Source: Jeotgalibacillus marinus
GTDB lineage: Bacteria > Bacillota > Bacilli > Bacillales > Jeotgalibacillaceae
Direction: 5' to 3'
NCBI RefSeq assembly: GCF_040801915.1
Contig: NZ_JBFMIA010000002.1
Coordinates: 310,001 to 374,000, forward strand
DNA length: 64,000 nucleotides
Shown here: positions 16,670 through 24,227 of the stretch, piece by piece
Layout: every line of letters begins with the position of its first letter
Position numbering within the stretch: position 1 is the stretch's first letter
Translations under genes and position numbers: made by a program
Notes under the pieces: model-generated
Database searches by the model: none
Told to the model about the DNA's origin: nothing
What the model saw: only the letters and a program-made list of their open reading frames with translations

Positions 16670-17805
16670 TTTGCATCCTCCGTTTCTGTCATGAAGGATT
16701 GATAGATCGCGCTTTTTTCAGCTAATACCTGATTCATGCTGTAGGTATTTACGATCGTTTGTCTCCCATTTTGACCAAGTTTTCGTCTTATATCTTCATT
16801 AGTAAAAAGCAGTTTGATTTTGCTGTTAAATGCATCTTGATCTTCGCCATTGACGAGCCAGCCATTTTTGTTATTTTGAATAAGTTCTCGATGGCCTCGA
16901 TTATCTATTGCTACAACTGGAAGTCCGCAAGCCATAGCCTCCATAACATTGACCGGTAGCCCCTCACGAAAACTTGATGCGACTGCTATATCACACATTT
17001 GAACCAGCTGCCTTATATCATTTCGAAATCCCAAAAAATGAACATGATCACTGATCCCTAGCTCTAGCGCTAATTCCTTACACTGTTCCAGCAAAGCCCC
17101 CTCTCCTGCCAACAATAACTTCGCAGCTGGAATTTCAGCATTAAGGGAAGCAAAGGACTTGAGTAGAAAATGCTGATTTTTATTTCGATTAAATTCAGCT
17201 GCGTAAACTAATAAAAAGTCATTCGGATGATACCCAAATGACTTTTTCCGTTCATATTTTTGCTGCTCACTTAACGGTTTAAAATCAATTGTATCTACCC
17301 CTACTCCATGCACATGTTCGATCTTATCTACATTAAATTGCTTGAGAGAAAGTTGATAATCTTCTTGATTGATCGTAATTAAGCAATCCGTAAAACGAGA
17401 CATGATTTTTTCCAAAGGGTAGTAAATAAACCAATTCTTCAAGGGAGCACCTTTGCAAAAATGGAAACCATGTGCGGTGTAAACTACCGTTGTTCCGCGC
17501 TTTCTTGCCTTTTTTGCTGCTAATCTTGCAAGCATTCCGCCTACCGGTGTATGGCAATGGATCAGGTCATAATGATGGTTATCCATGATCCATTTCAGCT
17601 TTTTGTATGCTTCAATGTTTCCCTTTGAAATTGGAGAACGCTGAATAGGAATGTTGTATTTATGATCGACATACGGCAATTTTAAGTCACCCTTTGCTGC
17701 GACATGCACTTCCCACCCTTGATCCTTAAACCACTTTAGATACGGTAGATGGAATGCTTTGAAATGGTAATCGACTGTTGCACCAAAAAGCACTTTTTTC
17801 GCCAA
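16654..17805 (-). CDS. epsD: Glycosyltransferase family 4, EpsD-like
   Basis: The 383-residue product begins KKVLFGATVDYHFKAFHLPYLKWF, then DLIHCHTPVGGMLARLAAKKARK and VVYTAHGFHFCKGAP in the acceptor domain, and CDIAVASSFREGLPVNVMEAMACG in the donor domain. GGGAGGG lies exactly six bases before TTG 17805, so I start there. GTG 17829 and ATG 17820 give eight and five extra residues without a good ribosome binding site. It probably adds the second sugar of the repeat. The epsD letter rests on order and on the N-terminal pattern. Confidence 0.85.
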   Translation of the reverse strand: MAKKVLFGATVDYHFKAFHLPYLKWFKDQGWEVHVAAKGDLKLPYVDHKYNIPIQRSPISKGNIEAYKKLKWIMDNHHYDLIHCHTPVGGMLARLAAKKARKRGTTVVYTAHGFHFCKGAPLKNWFIYYPLEKIMSRFTDCLITINQEDYQLSLKQFNVDKIEHVHGVGVDTIDFKPLSEQQKYERKKSFGYHPNDFLLVYAAEFNRNKNQHFLLKSFASLNAEIPAAKLLLAGEGALLEQCKELALELGISDHVHFLGFRNDIRQLVQMCDIAVASSFREGLPVNVMEAMACGLPVVAIDNRGHRELIQNNKNGWLVNGEDQDAFNSKIKLLFTNEDIRRKLGQNGRQTIVNTYSMNQVLAEKSAIYQSFMTETEDAKWVVH

Positions 17806-17829
17806 AAACAACCCTCCCATATTAAACAC

Positions 17830-18708
17830 TCAGTTAGCTAATTCTTTATCGATGATCGTTGACAGATACTCTAATAAATCGTACCTTAATTCTTCTCGCT
17901 TTAACGCAAATTCAATGGTTGTTTGAATGAATCCCATTTTCTCCCCAACGTCGTAACGTTTCCCTTCAAAATCATAGGCATAAACTGCTTCATGATGGTT
18001 CAATTCAGCAATAGCGTCTGTCAATTGAATTTCACCACCTACACCCGGTTTTTGATTGCTTAATAAATCCATTATTTTTGGGCTCAAAATGTATCGACCA
18101 AGGATGGCAAGATTTGATGGTGCCTCGTGTTGATTTGGTTTCTCCACCACATTCTTTACGTTGTATAATCGATGATCTATGAAACTTCCATCCACAATTC
18201 CATACCTAGATACTACTTCTTCTTTAACCGCTTGTACCCCAATAATTGATGCATTGTAGCGATTGTATTGTTCTATTAATTGTTTTAAGCACGGCTTCTC
18301 TGCTTTCACAATATCATCACCTAAAAGTACGGCAAAAGGCTCATCTCCAATGAACTTATGCGCACACCAGATTGCGTGTCCTAGTCCCTTTGGTTCTTTC
18401 TGGCGAATATAATGGATATCTACCAATGTTGATGATTTTTTCACCTCATTTAATAAATCAAATTTTCCTTTATCAAATAAATTCTGTTCCAATTCAAACG
18501 AATGATCAAAATGATCTTCAATTGCTCGTTTTCCTTTACCCGTTACAATGATGATATCTTCAATTCCAGATTCTATTGCTTCTTCGACAATATATTGAAT
18601 GGTCGGCTTATCTACAATGGGTAGCATTTCTTTCGGCATCGCTTTTGTAGCTAGAAGAAACCTAGTTCCCAATCCCGCCGCTGGAATGACCGCCTTTCTA
18701 ACTTTCAT
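17830..18708 (-). CDS. galU: UTP-glucose-1-phosphate uridylyltransferase (GalU/GtaB)
   Basis: The 292-residue product makes UDP-glucose, donor for the GTs and substrate of GalE. It shows KAVIPAAGLGTRFL..TKAMPKEMLPIVDKPTIQYIVEEA, VLLGDDIV with the metal Asp, and a YGIV...VEKP block. In the nucleotide-binding loop the usual GTRFLPATK reads GTRFLLATK: Leu19 (CTA) replaces the nearly invariant Pro, a one-base change. A good AAAGGAG precedes the ATG. Another housekeeping gtaB elsewhere in the genome is likely, which could relax constraint on this copy. Confidence 0.93.
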   Translation of the reverse strand: MKVRKAVIPAAGLGTRFLLATKAMPKEMLPIVDKPTIQYIVEEAIESGIEDIIIVTGKGKRAIEDHFDHSFELEQNLFDKGKFDLLNEVKKSSTLVDIHYIRQKEPKGLGHAIWCAHKFIGDEPFAVLLGDDIVKAEKPCLKQLIEQYNRYNASIIGVQAVKEEVVSRYGIVDGSFIDHRLYNVKNVVEKPNQHEAPSNLAILGRYILSPKIMDLLSNQKPGVGGEIQLTDAIAELNHHEAVYAYDFEGKRYDVGEKMGFIQTTIEFALKREELRYDLLEYLSTIIDKELAN

Positions 18709-18723
18709 ATAGTTAATCTCCTT

Positions 18724-20556
18724 TTAACTTGATATTGGTAGCACTTTTTTCTGTTTCGATCGAGGATTACGATTTGCGAGTTCTAATAATGTATCTCTCA
18801 ATGTTTCTCTGCTTAGCAATGAATACGTTGAGATGACTTCTTCAATGTCATCCATATAAAGTTCGGCTGTTTTCCCAATGTGAATTTTTGGAAAGACCTG
18901 CTCTTCTCTAACCTCCTCCTCTGTCAGCAGTTCCTCAAACAACTTTTCACCTGTGCGTATGCCGGTATATTCGATCTCAATGTCATCAAGTGAATTGCCG
19001 GATAATTTTATTAGATTCTTAGCTAAATCAACAATTCTGACGGGCTCTCCCATATCTAAAACAAATATTTCACCGCCCTGAGCTAATGCCCCTGCTTGTA
19101 TGACCAGTTTTGATGCTTCAGGTATTGTCATAAAGTAACGAAGCATATCAGGGTGTGTGACCGTTACAGGCCCGCCCCTTTCAATTTGCTTTTTAAAATG
19201 TGGAATGACGCTTCCTCGGCTCCCTAATACATTCCCAAATCGAACGGCAACAAATTTTGTATTACTGACTTGATCGATCTGTTGAACAATCATTTCAGAA
19301 AGTTTTTTTGATGCACCCATGACACTTGTCGGGTTCACCGCCTTATCTGTCGACACCATCACAAATGTTTCTACCCCATTCGAACTCGCTGCTTGCGCTA
19401 CATTTCTTGTACCGATCATATTATTTTTAACCGCTTCTTCTGGATTACGTTCCATTAATGGCACATGCTTATGAGCAGCAGCGTGATACACCACATCAGG
19501 GTGATAGTCATTCATGACTTTCATCATCTTTTTAGCGTCTTGCAAATCAGCAATTTCAGTAATGAAATCGATAGATGATCCTTTAAAGCGTTCTTTTAGT
19601 TCCATCTCAATTGTATAAATACTGTTTTCTCCATGACCTAGCAATATAAGCTGCTTAGGATTAAATCGTGAAATCTGACGAGAGATCTCAGAACCGATGG
19701 AACCTCCTGCTCCAGTGACCAAGATGACTTTGTTGGTAATCGTATCTGAAATTAAATCAATGTCCATCTCTACTGGATCTCTTCCTAGTAAATCTTCTAC
19801 TTGAACATCTCTTACTTGATTTACAGATACCTTTCCGGTTACAAGGTCTTCAAGCATCGGAAGAATTTTCGTGTCAGCATCGGTTTTAACGCATTCATTG
19901 AAAATAATATTCAGTTCCTGCTTACTAAGAGATGGAATGGAAATTACAATATTTTCTATATTCAATTCTTCTACAACACGTACGATCTCTCCAACTCCAC
20001 CTATAACCGGTATGCCCATAATATCGAGGTTATGCTTATTACGATTATCATCAATAAACGCTATGGGGATTAGATCACAATCTTTATTTTGAAGAAGCTG
20101 TCTTACCACCATTGTCCCTGCTGATCCAGCACCTACAATAAGTGTCTTTTTCCTATTCTGGTAACGATTGATCATCCGCTCTCGGTACATCCTCAAGACA
20201 AATCTGGAACCTCCGATAAATAGAAGATGCAGCAACCACGTAACTGCCAGCAGTCTAAAGAATACTTCTTGTAAAATGAGTTGCTGTACGATCAGGGTAG
20301 AAATGATGGAATAAGAAACCACTTTACAGACGATTAATAATTCTCCCACACTTGCATACTGCCATACCTTTTTATAAAGCTTAAACTTCAAAGAGAATAA
20401 AAGATAACTTGATAAAATAACAATTGAACTTAACAAAACGGGATAGTTTAGCACGTAAATATTTGCATTAACTAAAAACCCACTAATAAAGATCGCTGTT
20501 AATACAATCATTGAATCGATGACAATAAACAGTGAGAGCCTTTGCCTATAGGACAT
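18724..20556 (-). CDS. epsC: UDP-N-acetylglucosamine 4,6-dehydratase EpsC (PglF/CapD family)
   Basis: The 610-residue membrane enzyme has four N-terminal hydrophobic segments (about 10-118), a first Rossmann-like domain (GAGSAG 142-147) and a catalytic extended SDR domain with VTGAGGSIGSE at 281-290. STDKAVNPTSVMGASKK holds the Asp-Lys catalytic pair (402-406) of this subfamily. It converts UDP-GlcNAc to the 4-keto-6-deoxy sugar used by EpsN. GGGAGG precedes the ATG. It follows the EAR RNA and a long hairpin, the arrangement known from B. subtilis. Confidence 0.95.
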   Translation of the reverse strand: MSYRQRLSLFIVIDSMIVLTAIFISGFLVNANIYVLNYPVLLSSIVILSSYLLFSLKFKLYKKVWQYASVGELLIVCKVVSYSIISTLIVQQLILQEVFFRLLAVTWLLHLLFIGGSRFVLRMYRERMINRYQNRKKTLIVGAGSAGTMVVRQLLQNKDCDLIPIAFIDDNRNKHNLDIMGIPVIGGVGEIVRVVEELNIENIVISIPSLSKQELNIIFNECVKTDADTKILPMLEDLVTGKVSVNQVRDVQVEDLLGRDPVEMDIDLISDTITNKVILVTGAGGSIGSEISRQISRFNPKQLILLGHGENSIYTIEMELKERFKGSSIDFITEIADLQDAKKMMKVMNDYHPDVVYHAAAHKHVPLMERNPEEAVKNNMIGTRNVAQAASSNGVETFVMVSTDKAVNPTSVMGASKKLSEMIVQQIDQVSNTKFVAVRFGNVLGSRGSVIPHFKKQIERGGPVTVTHPDMLRYFMTIPEASKLVIQAGALAQGGEIFVLDMGEPVRIVDLAKNLIKLSGNSLDDIEIEYTGIRTGEKLFEELLTEEEVREEQVFPKIHIGKTAELYMDDIEEVISTYSLLSRETLRDTLLELANRNPRSKQKKVLPISS

Positions 20557-20631
20557 ACACGTCCTCCCTTCTCAACTCTTAGCATTTAGTAAGTTTTTAA
20601 CCTTGTCCTCCAAACAGAGGAATTAATATAT

Positions 20632-20682
20632 TAAAGTGATTATGTGTGAGGTCTTACAAAAACCTCACACATAATCACTTTA
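20632..20682. repeat. 21-bp perfect hairpin between EAR and epsC
   Basis: Arms 20632-20652 and 20662-20682 are perfectly complementary with a nine-base loop. On the transcribed minus strand it comes after the EAR RNA and about 75 bases before the epsC start. The tail is AATATATTAATT rather than a U-run, so it is a poor intrinsic terminator and could instead be an RNase III or stability element. Confidence 0.85.
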
Positions 20683-20688
20683 TAAAAG

Positions 20689-20782
20689 CAATGGGCATTT
20701 AACCCATCCTCACCCCATACCAACGACGACTCGCGTCTAAGGTCTATTTCAACCCACAGCATGATCGAGTGCCTCCATTGAT
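20689..20782 (-). ncRNA. EAR: EAR (epsC RNA) processive antitermination element
   Basis: The RNA lies in the epsB-epsC leader, the known position of EAR. Read on the minus strand it contains CAATGGAGGCACTCGATCAT, TGTGGGTTGAAAT, the GACGCGAGTCGTCG hairpin, GGGGTGAGGATGGG and a TGGG/CCCA hairpin (20692-20706), which I recognise as the conserved parts of the Rfam epsC RNA. In B. subtilis EAR lets polymerase pass distal terminators in the eps operon. The assignment is by position and motif recall, not by a covariance search. Confidence 0.8.
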
Positions 20783-20830
20783 AATAGTAAGGAGACATCA
20801 CTCAGTATTAAATTTTATAAAGAATTTATA

Positions 20831-20846
20831 ATTCTCAATAAAGAAC
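20831..20846. promoter_or_regulatory. Possible fifth SinR-type palindrome after epsB
   Basis: ATTCTCAATAAAGAAC matches the promoter palindrome GTTCTTTATAAAGAAC at 13 of 16 positions and includes an exact AAAGAAC box. It lies 23 bases past the epsB stop and about 50 bases before the EAR element, with no promoter seen. It could be a roadblock site or a chance match in AT-rich DNA. Confidence 0.35.
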
Positions 20847-20868
20847 AATTTGAGTAAAAAAATCTCGT

Positions 20869-21510
20869 CTATTTATCATTTATAATTGCACCAACAATTT
20901 GCGAATGAGCAAGATCTAGCACTCTAATGGCCTCTGAAGCTTTCTCTAATTCGGTTTTTGCATGCTTTAATAGCAATAACACACCGTCGCAATAATTTGC
21001 TAATACTCTCGTTTCTGTATATTCCAATACACTTGGCGAGTCGATCAAAACAATATCGTATTCATTTGCAGCGTTTTGTAATAATTCTTTCATTAAATCA
21101 GATCCTATTATTTCTCCTGGATTAAAAAATACTGAACCACTTGTTAAAACATCTAGTTTTCCAATCTCAGTGTGACAAATTGCTTCATTTATTGGAACCT
21201 TATGCTTTAAAATACTTGTGATTCCTTTATCATTCGGTAGTTTAAAAATGGTATGGAGTACTGGGCTTCTTAGATTTGCATCAATTAATAAAATTTTTTC
21301 TTTTTGCTGTGCCATGGACACCGCCAAATTTGCTATGGTAATCGACTTTCCCTCACCTGCGTCCGGAGAGGCAACCAGAAATGTTCTCTTATTACTGCCG
21401 GTTGTGATAAAACGAATATTCGTTCTGATCGTTCTAAACTGATCAGCAATGTAAGAGTCGGGATAAAGATAGGTCACTAGATTCCTTTTCTTTCTTTTTT
21501 TAGCCATCAT
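20869..21510 (-). CDS. epsB: Bacterial tyrosine kinase EpsB (CpsD/CapB family)
   Basis: The 213-residue P-loop kinase has Walker A PDAGEGKS (49-56), Walker A' ILLIDAN (73-79) and Walker B DIVLIDSPS, with LVTYLYPDSYIADQFRTIRTNIRF at its start. It works with the membrane activator EpsA to control chain synthesis. It ends ...QIVGAIINDK with no C-terminal tyrosine cluster, the usual autophosphorylation tail. The frame can begin at GTG 21546 inside epsA, but the double ATG at 21510/21507 with GGG just upstream is a better start. It overlaps the epsA end. Confidence 0.9.
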   Translation of the reverse strand: MMAKKRKKRNLVTYLYPDSYIADQFRTIRTNIRFITTGSNKRTFLVASPDAGEGKSITIANLAVSMAQQKEKILLIDANLRSPVLHTIFKLPNDKGITSILKHKVPINEAICHTEIGKLDVLTSGSVFFNPGEIIGSDLMKELLQNAANEYDIVLIDSPSVLEYTETRVLANYCDGVLLLLKHAKTELEKASEAIRVLDLAHSQIVGAIINDK

Positions 21511-22255
21511 TACTTGCCCTTTTTTGCGTAATATCAACGATTTCACTCCTTATATTTACATCTGAATTTTTTCTTTTTTGAACGAGCATTTTCTTTTTGT
21601 TAAGATTTGAAATTACACCGATAACTGGTATACCTAGAATTTCTTCAACCTCTTGTTCCTTATAGATCCTTCCATCAAACATTTCTAAGAAAAAGGCTAG
21701 TCCGACACCTGCGATTAAACCGAACCCAGCAAACATAATTATACTTTTGTTTTGAGTTTCGTTTATAGGAACAGGATTGACCGCAGCTACAGATAATAGC
21801 TGAACCTCTTCAAATTCCAATATTGAGCTAATTTCTCTTTTGAATGATTCAGCTGTCTCACTCGCGATCGCCGCTGCCAGCTCTGGATCTGTATCAGTTA
21901 CCGATATACTAATCACCTGCGAGTCATCAATTCTAGTTACTACAATTTGACTTGCAAGTTCTTCAGGAGATTTCTCCAACTTTAATGCTTCAATGACTTT
22001 ATTCATAATAATTGGGTCTTTGATCATAACCATCAGCGTTTTCATATATTCACTGTCAGTTGTAATAATGATTCGCTTATCACTTTCATATAGTGAAACA
22101 TTATTTGTTTCACTAAAGTAATATCCAAGACCAGTAGTAATAAGGAAAATCAATCCGATTAACCACAATCTCTTTTTAATTACACTAAAATAATCATGTA
22201 GATTTATATCTCTTATCAAATGAGATTGAATTTTTCTGTTGCTGTTCTTCGCCAC
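21500..22255 (-). CDS. epsA: Wzz-type chain-length/tyrosine-kinase modulator EpsA
   Basis: The 251-residue membrane protein has two transmembrane helices (about 27-47 and 173-193) flanking an extracellular coiled domain, then a cytoplasmic tail (LGIPVIGVISNLNKKKMLVQKRK) that contacts the kinase. The N-terminus NLHDYFSVIKKRLWLIGLIF is typical of the CpsC/EpsA family. GTG 22255 with GAAGGTGA five bases upstream is chosen over GTG 22285, which would add ten residues. It is the promoter-proximal gene of the operon, about 110 bases from the predicted transcription start. Confidence 0.9.
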   Translation of the reverse strand: MAKNSNRKIQSHLIRDINLHDYFSVIKKRLWLIGLIFLITTGLGYYFSETNNVSLYESDKRIIITTDSEYMKTLMVMIKDPIIMNKVIEALKLEKSPEELASQIVVTRIDDSQVISISVTDTDPELAAAIASETAESFKREISSILEFEEVQLLSVAAVNPVPINETQNKSIIMFAGFGLIAGVGLAFFLEMFDGRIYKEQEVEEILGIPVIGVISNLNKKKMLVQKRKNSDVNIRSEIVDITQKRASNDG

Positions 22256-22295
22256 TACTATCACCTTCACTTTTAGAGATTTCACTTGACCGAAA

Positions 22296-22311
22296 AACCT
22301 TTATAAAGAAC
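22296..22311. promoter_or_regulatory. SinR-type palindrome 1 (eps leader)
   Basis: AACCTTTATAAAGAAC has one exact AAAGAAC box (GTTCTTT on the other strand) and one degenerate half. It lies about 55 bases downstream of the predicted transcription start, in the epsA leader, centred 81 bp from site 2. Confidence 0.6.
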
Positions 22312-22370
22312 ATTATTCATAAAAGGAGCAACTATGATCACTAAAAATTTAGGGTGTTATATTATCCATA

Positions 22371-22399
22371 AGTATATTTCTTTATAAAGAACAAGTCAA
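22371..22399 (-). promoter_or_regulatory. Sigma-A promoter of the eps operon
   Basis: On the minus strand -35 TTGACT (22399-22394) and -10 TATACT (22376-22371) are each one base from consensus, with a 17-bp spacer. The spacer is occupied by operator palindrome 2, so a bound SinR-like protein would directly block polymerase. The predicted start is near 22364, giving a leader of about 110 bases to epsA. Confidence 0.85.
22377..22392. promoter_or_regulatory. SinR-type palindrome 2 (inside the promoter spacer)
   Basis: TTTCTTTATAAAGAAC is a 14-bp perfect palindrome (TTCTTT/AAAGAA) with an exact AAAGAAC box. It occupies all but one base of the -35/-10 spacer of the eps promoter. Confidence 0.75.
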
Positions 22400-22458
22400 C
22401 CATTACATGAGTGGTAATAGGATTAAGTTTGAAAAAACCTTCTATATCATTATATTAT

Positions 22459-22474
22459 GTTCTTTTTAAAGAAT
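22459..22474. promoter_or_regulatory. SinR-type palindrome 3 (upstream of eps promoter)
   Basis: GTTCTTTTTAAAGAAT has an exact GTTCTTT box and a TTCTTT-TT-AAAGAA inverted repeat. It lies 60 bp upstream of the -35 box, centred 82 bp from site 2. Confidence 0.7.
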
Positions 22475-22524
22475 TTATTATGATGGTAGTCAATTGTTTA
22501 ATTATCTTAATGTGTATGTCGAAA

Positions 22525-22540
22525 GTTCAATATAGAGAAC
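22525..22540. promoter_or_regulatory. SinR-type palindrome 4 (distal)
   Basis: GTTCAATATAGAGAAC keeps both outer GTTC/GAAC halves and an exact AGAGAAC box (GTTCTCT). It is centred 66 bp from site 3 and 342 bp before the divergent gene at 22882, so it might serve either direction. The rest of 22541-22881 shows no gene or further motif that I can support. Confidence 0.65.
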
Positions 22541-22881
22541 AAAACAGAGCCGTATCACCCTTCTTATTTTGCTGTCAATCATGAGTTTTAAGGGATGAAT
22601 ATACAAATGTACGGTTAGCTGTGGTAGTCGGGTCGAACAATAGACATCGATATTAGGAGATGCTAGATAAATGATTCACTAAAAGTAACTCCTGCCTCCG
22701 ATAGTTATAGGTAGTGAATATGAAGAAATTAGAAACCTAGACCCATTTTGAAAGAGTACATTAAATTCATCGGTATACTACTGAACCTCTGCATACGCTT
22801 TTTTTAAATTGATTGAAGGTTCATGCACTGTTTATATCGAATAGTAAATATATGATTCCGTGTGAAAAGGGTGAAAAGTGT

Positions 22882-23484
22882 ATGAGTGTAGATGAAAAAT
22901 CATCCATACGAAGCATTTTAGAAAGGTTGTCGGTTGAGGGTGTCAAAACGGCTGATGTCGCTAAAGCAATCCCAGGAATAAGTGAAAAACCATTTAGAAA
23001 CGCATTAAAGGCTGCAGGGTACGAGTTTAGTAATCAAACACCAAAAGGATGGCACTTTGTAGGAGAGGGTGAAAATCCACTAGATAAGAGCATTTTTGAT
23101 TATGTGAAACGGAGTTCATCACCAAAGAAGCAGAGTTCACCCAAAGTTCATAGACATGTCACATCAAGTAATAAGGAGTTCACTGAAGATAATGTGAAAT
23201 TCACACCGAATTCAACAGATGTTCATGAGCAGTTCACACAAGCTGAAGTGAAGGTGATTAAGGAAATGCTTAAATCTTGGCAAGAGGTTGCCCCAACGTT
23301 ACAAGCTAATGAGCAAACTCTTTATGAACGCATTAAACAGTTACCACAAGGAAATAAGACAAGAAAGACCATCGTTATTGATCGAGCGATCGGTGAACGT
23401 TTAGATGAGTTCTGCAAAGCTGAGAGGGTCAATAAATCTGATGTTCTTCACCTAGCATTAAAGGACTTTCTGGAGAAGTTTTAA
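22882..23484 (+). CDS. Putative DNA-binding protein (winged-helix-like N-terminus, ribbon-helix-helix C-terminus)
   Basis: I do not recognise this 200-residue family. The N-terminal 65 residues (SIRSILERLSVEGVKTADVAKAIPGISEKPFRNALKAAG, then PKGWHFVGEGE) look like a winged helix. A polar, Ser/Thr/Pro-rich linker follows (about 72-125). The last 45 residues (RKTIVIDRAIGERLDEFCKAERVNKSDVLHLALKDFLEKF) fit a ribbon-helix-helix: one strand and two helices. ATG 22882 has GGGTGA nine bases upstream; ATG 22813 adds 23 residues. The gene diverges from eps, roughly where slrR sits in B. subtilis, and contains a phased TTCA array in its linker-coding part. An operon regulator, centromere binder or replication initiator are all possible. 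Confidence 0.75.
   Translation: MSVDEKSSIRSILERLSVEGVKTADVAKAIPGISEKPFRNALKAAGYEFSNQTPKGWHFVGEGENPLDKSIFDYVKRSSSPKKQSSPKVHRHVTSSNKEFTEDNVKFTPNSTDVHEQFTQAEVKVIKEMLKSWQEVAPTLQANEQTLYERIKQLPQGNKTRKTIVIDRAIGERLDEFCKAERVNKSDVLHLALKDFLEKF
23114..23236 (+). repeat. Phased TTCA iteron array inside the coding sequence
   Basis: Eight (A/G)TTCA motifs begin at 23114, 23135, 23146, 23178, 23199, 23210, 23221 and 23232. The spacings are 21, 11, 32, 21, 11, 11 and 11 bases, all close to whole helical turns and mostly not multiples of three, so they do not reflect a repeated peptide. A looser consensus is AGTTCAY. This looks like a binding array on one face of the helix, perhaps for the protein encoded here. 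Confidence 0.65.
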
Positions 23485-23540
23485 CAACAGACATTTAACA
23501 AGGAGCAAACTCGGATTATAACTATGTCATCTATGTTTTT

Positions 23541-23581
23541 AAAAAACCTCGTGCATCTTTTTTAGATGCACGAGGTTTTTT
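23541..23581. terminator. Bidirectional terminator
   Basis: A perfect 17-bp stem (aaaaaacctcgtgcatc and its complement) with a seven-base loop has an A-run on one side and a T-run on the other. It can end the gene at 22882-23484 on the plus strand and thiE on the minus strand. Confidence 0.9.
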
Positions 23582-23603
23582 AATGATAGTGAGAATCTAT
23601 CTT

Positions 23604-24227
23604 TTAAAGATTACGGACAGCTTGTTCAATATTGATCGCATGTGTAATCGCAGAGATGACAGCAATCCCTTCCGCACCTGCTTTAAGAACGGACGCAGCA
23701 TTTTGTTGATCAATTCCCCCAATGCCGACAATAGGAAGGGTTGGATAGTTTTTTTTAATCGTTGTAATCCATTCAATGCCAACCGCTCGTTTCGCATCTA
23801 CTTTAGTCAAAGTTGGAAAAACAGGACCTGCTCCAAGATAGTCCACTTGATGAATCGGACTTCTCTCAAGTTCTCGTATCGTTGATACAGATAACCCAAT
23901 TATTTTATCGGGATGCTTGCGGCGCACGTCATCTACATGATGATCGTCTTGACCAACATGAATACCGTCTACTTCCAATGATTCCACTAATTCTATGTCA
24001 TCATTGATAAAGAAAGGAACATCATGTTTTTTGCATATCCTTCTCAGTCTCCAGCCAAGCTCTTCTTTGGCTTGACCAACCAAAGCACCTTGTCCTTTTT
24101 CACGATATTGGAAAGCTGTGATACCTCCTGCGATTGCTTGTTTAAGTGTTTCTTCAGGCTCATGTACACAATTTTGACTTCCCATTACAAGATACCTTCT
24201 GAGCATGTTTTTAACATCAAGATTCAT
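23604..24227 (-). CDS. thiE: Thiamine-phosphate synthase
   Basis: The 207-residue TIM-barrel enzyme couples HMP-PP with HET-P to thiamine phosphate. Visible family motifs are AFQYREKG near the first strands, FFINDDIELVESLEVDGIHVGQDD (metal and diphosphate site), GLSVST, VDYLGAGPVFPTLTK and IVGIGGI. Its start overlaps the thiM stop by four bases, so the two are coupled. With ThiM, TenA and ThiW it forms a thiamine salvage set. Confidence 0.96.
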   Translation of the reverse strand: MNLDVKNMLRRYLVMGSQNCVHEPEETLKQAIAGGITAFQYREKGQGALVGQAKEELGWRLRRICKKHDVPFFINDDIELVESLEVDGIHVGQDDHHVDDVRRKHPDKIIGLSVSTIRELERSPIHQVDYLGAGPVFPTLTKVDAKRAVGIEWITTIKKNYPTLPIVGIGGIDQQNAASVLKAGAEGIAVISAITHAINIEQAVRNL

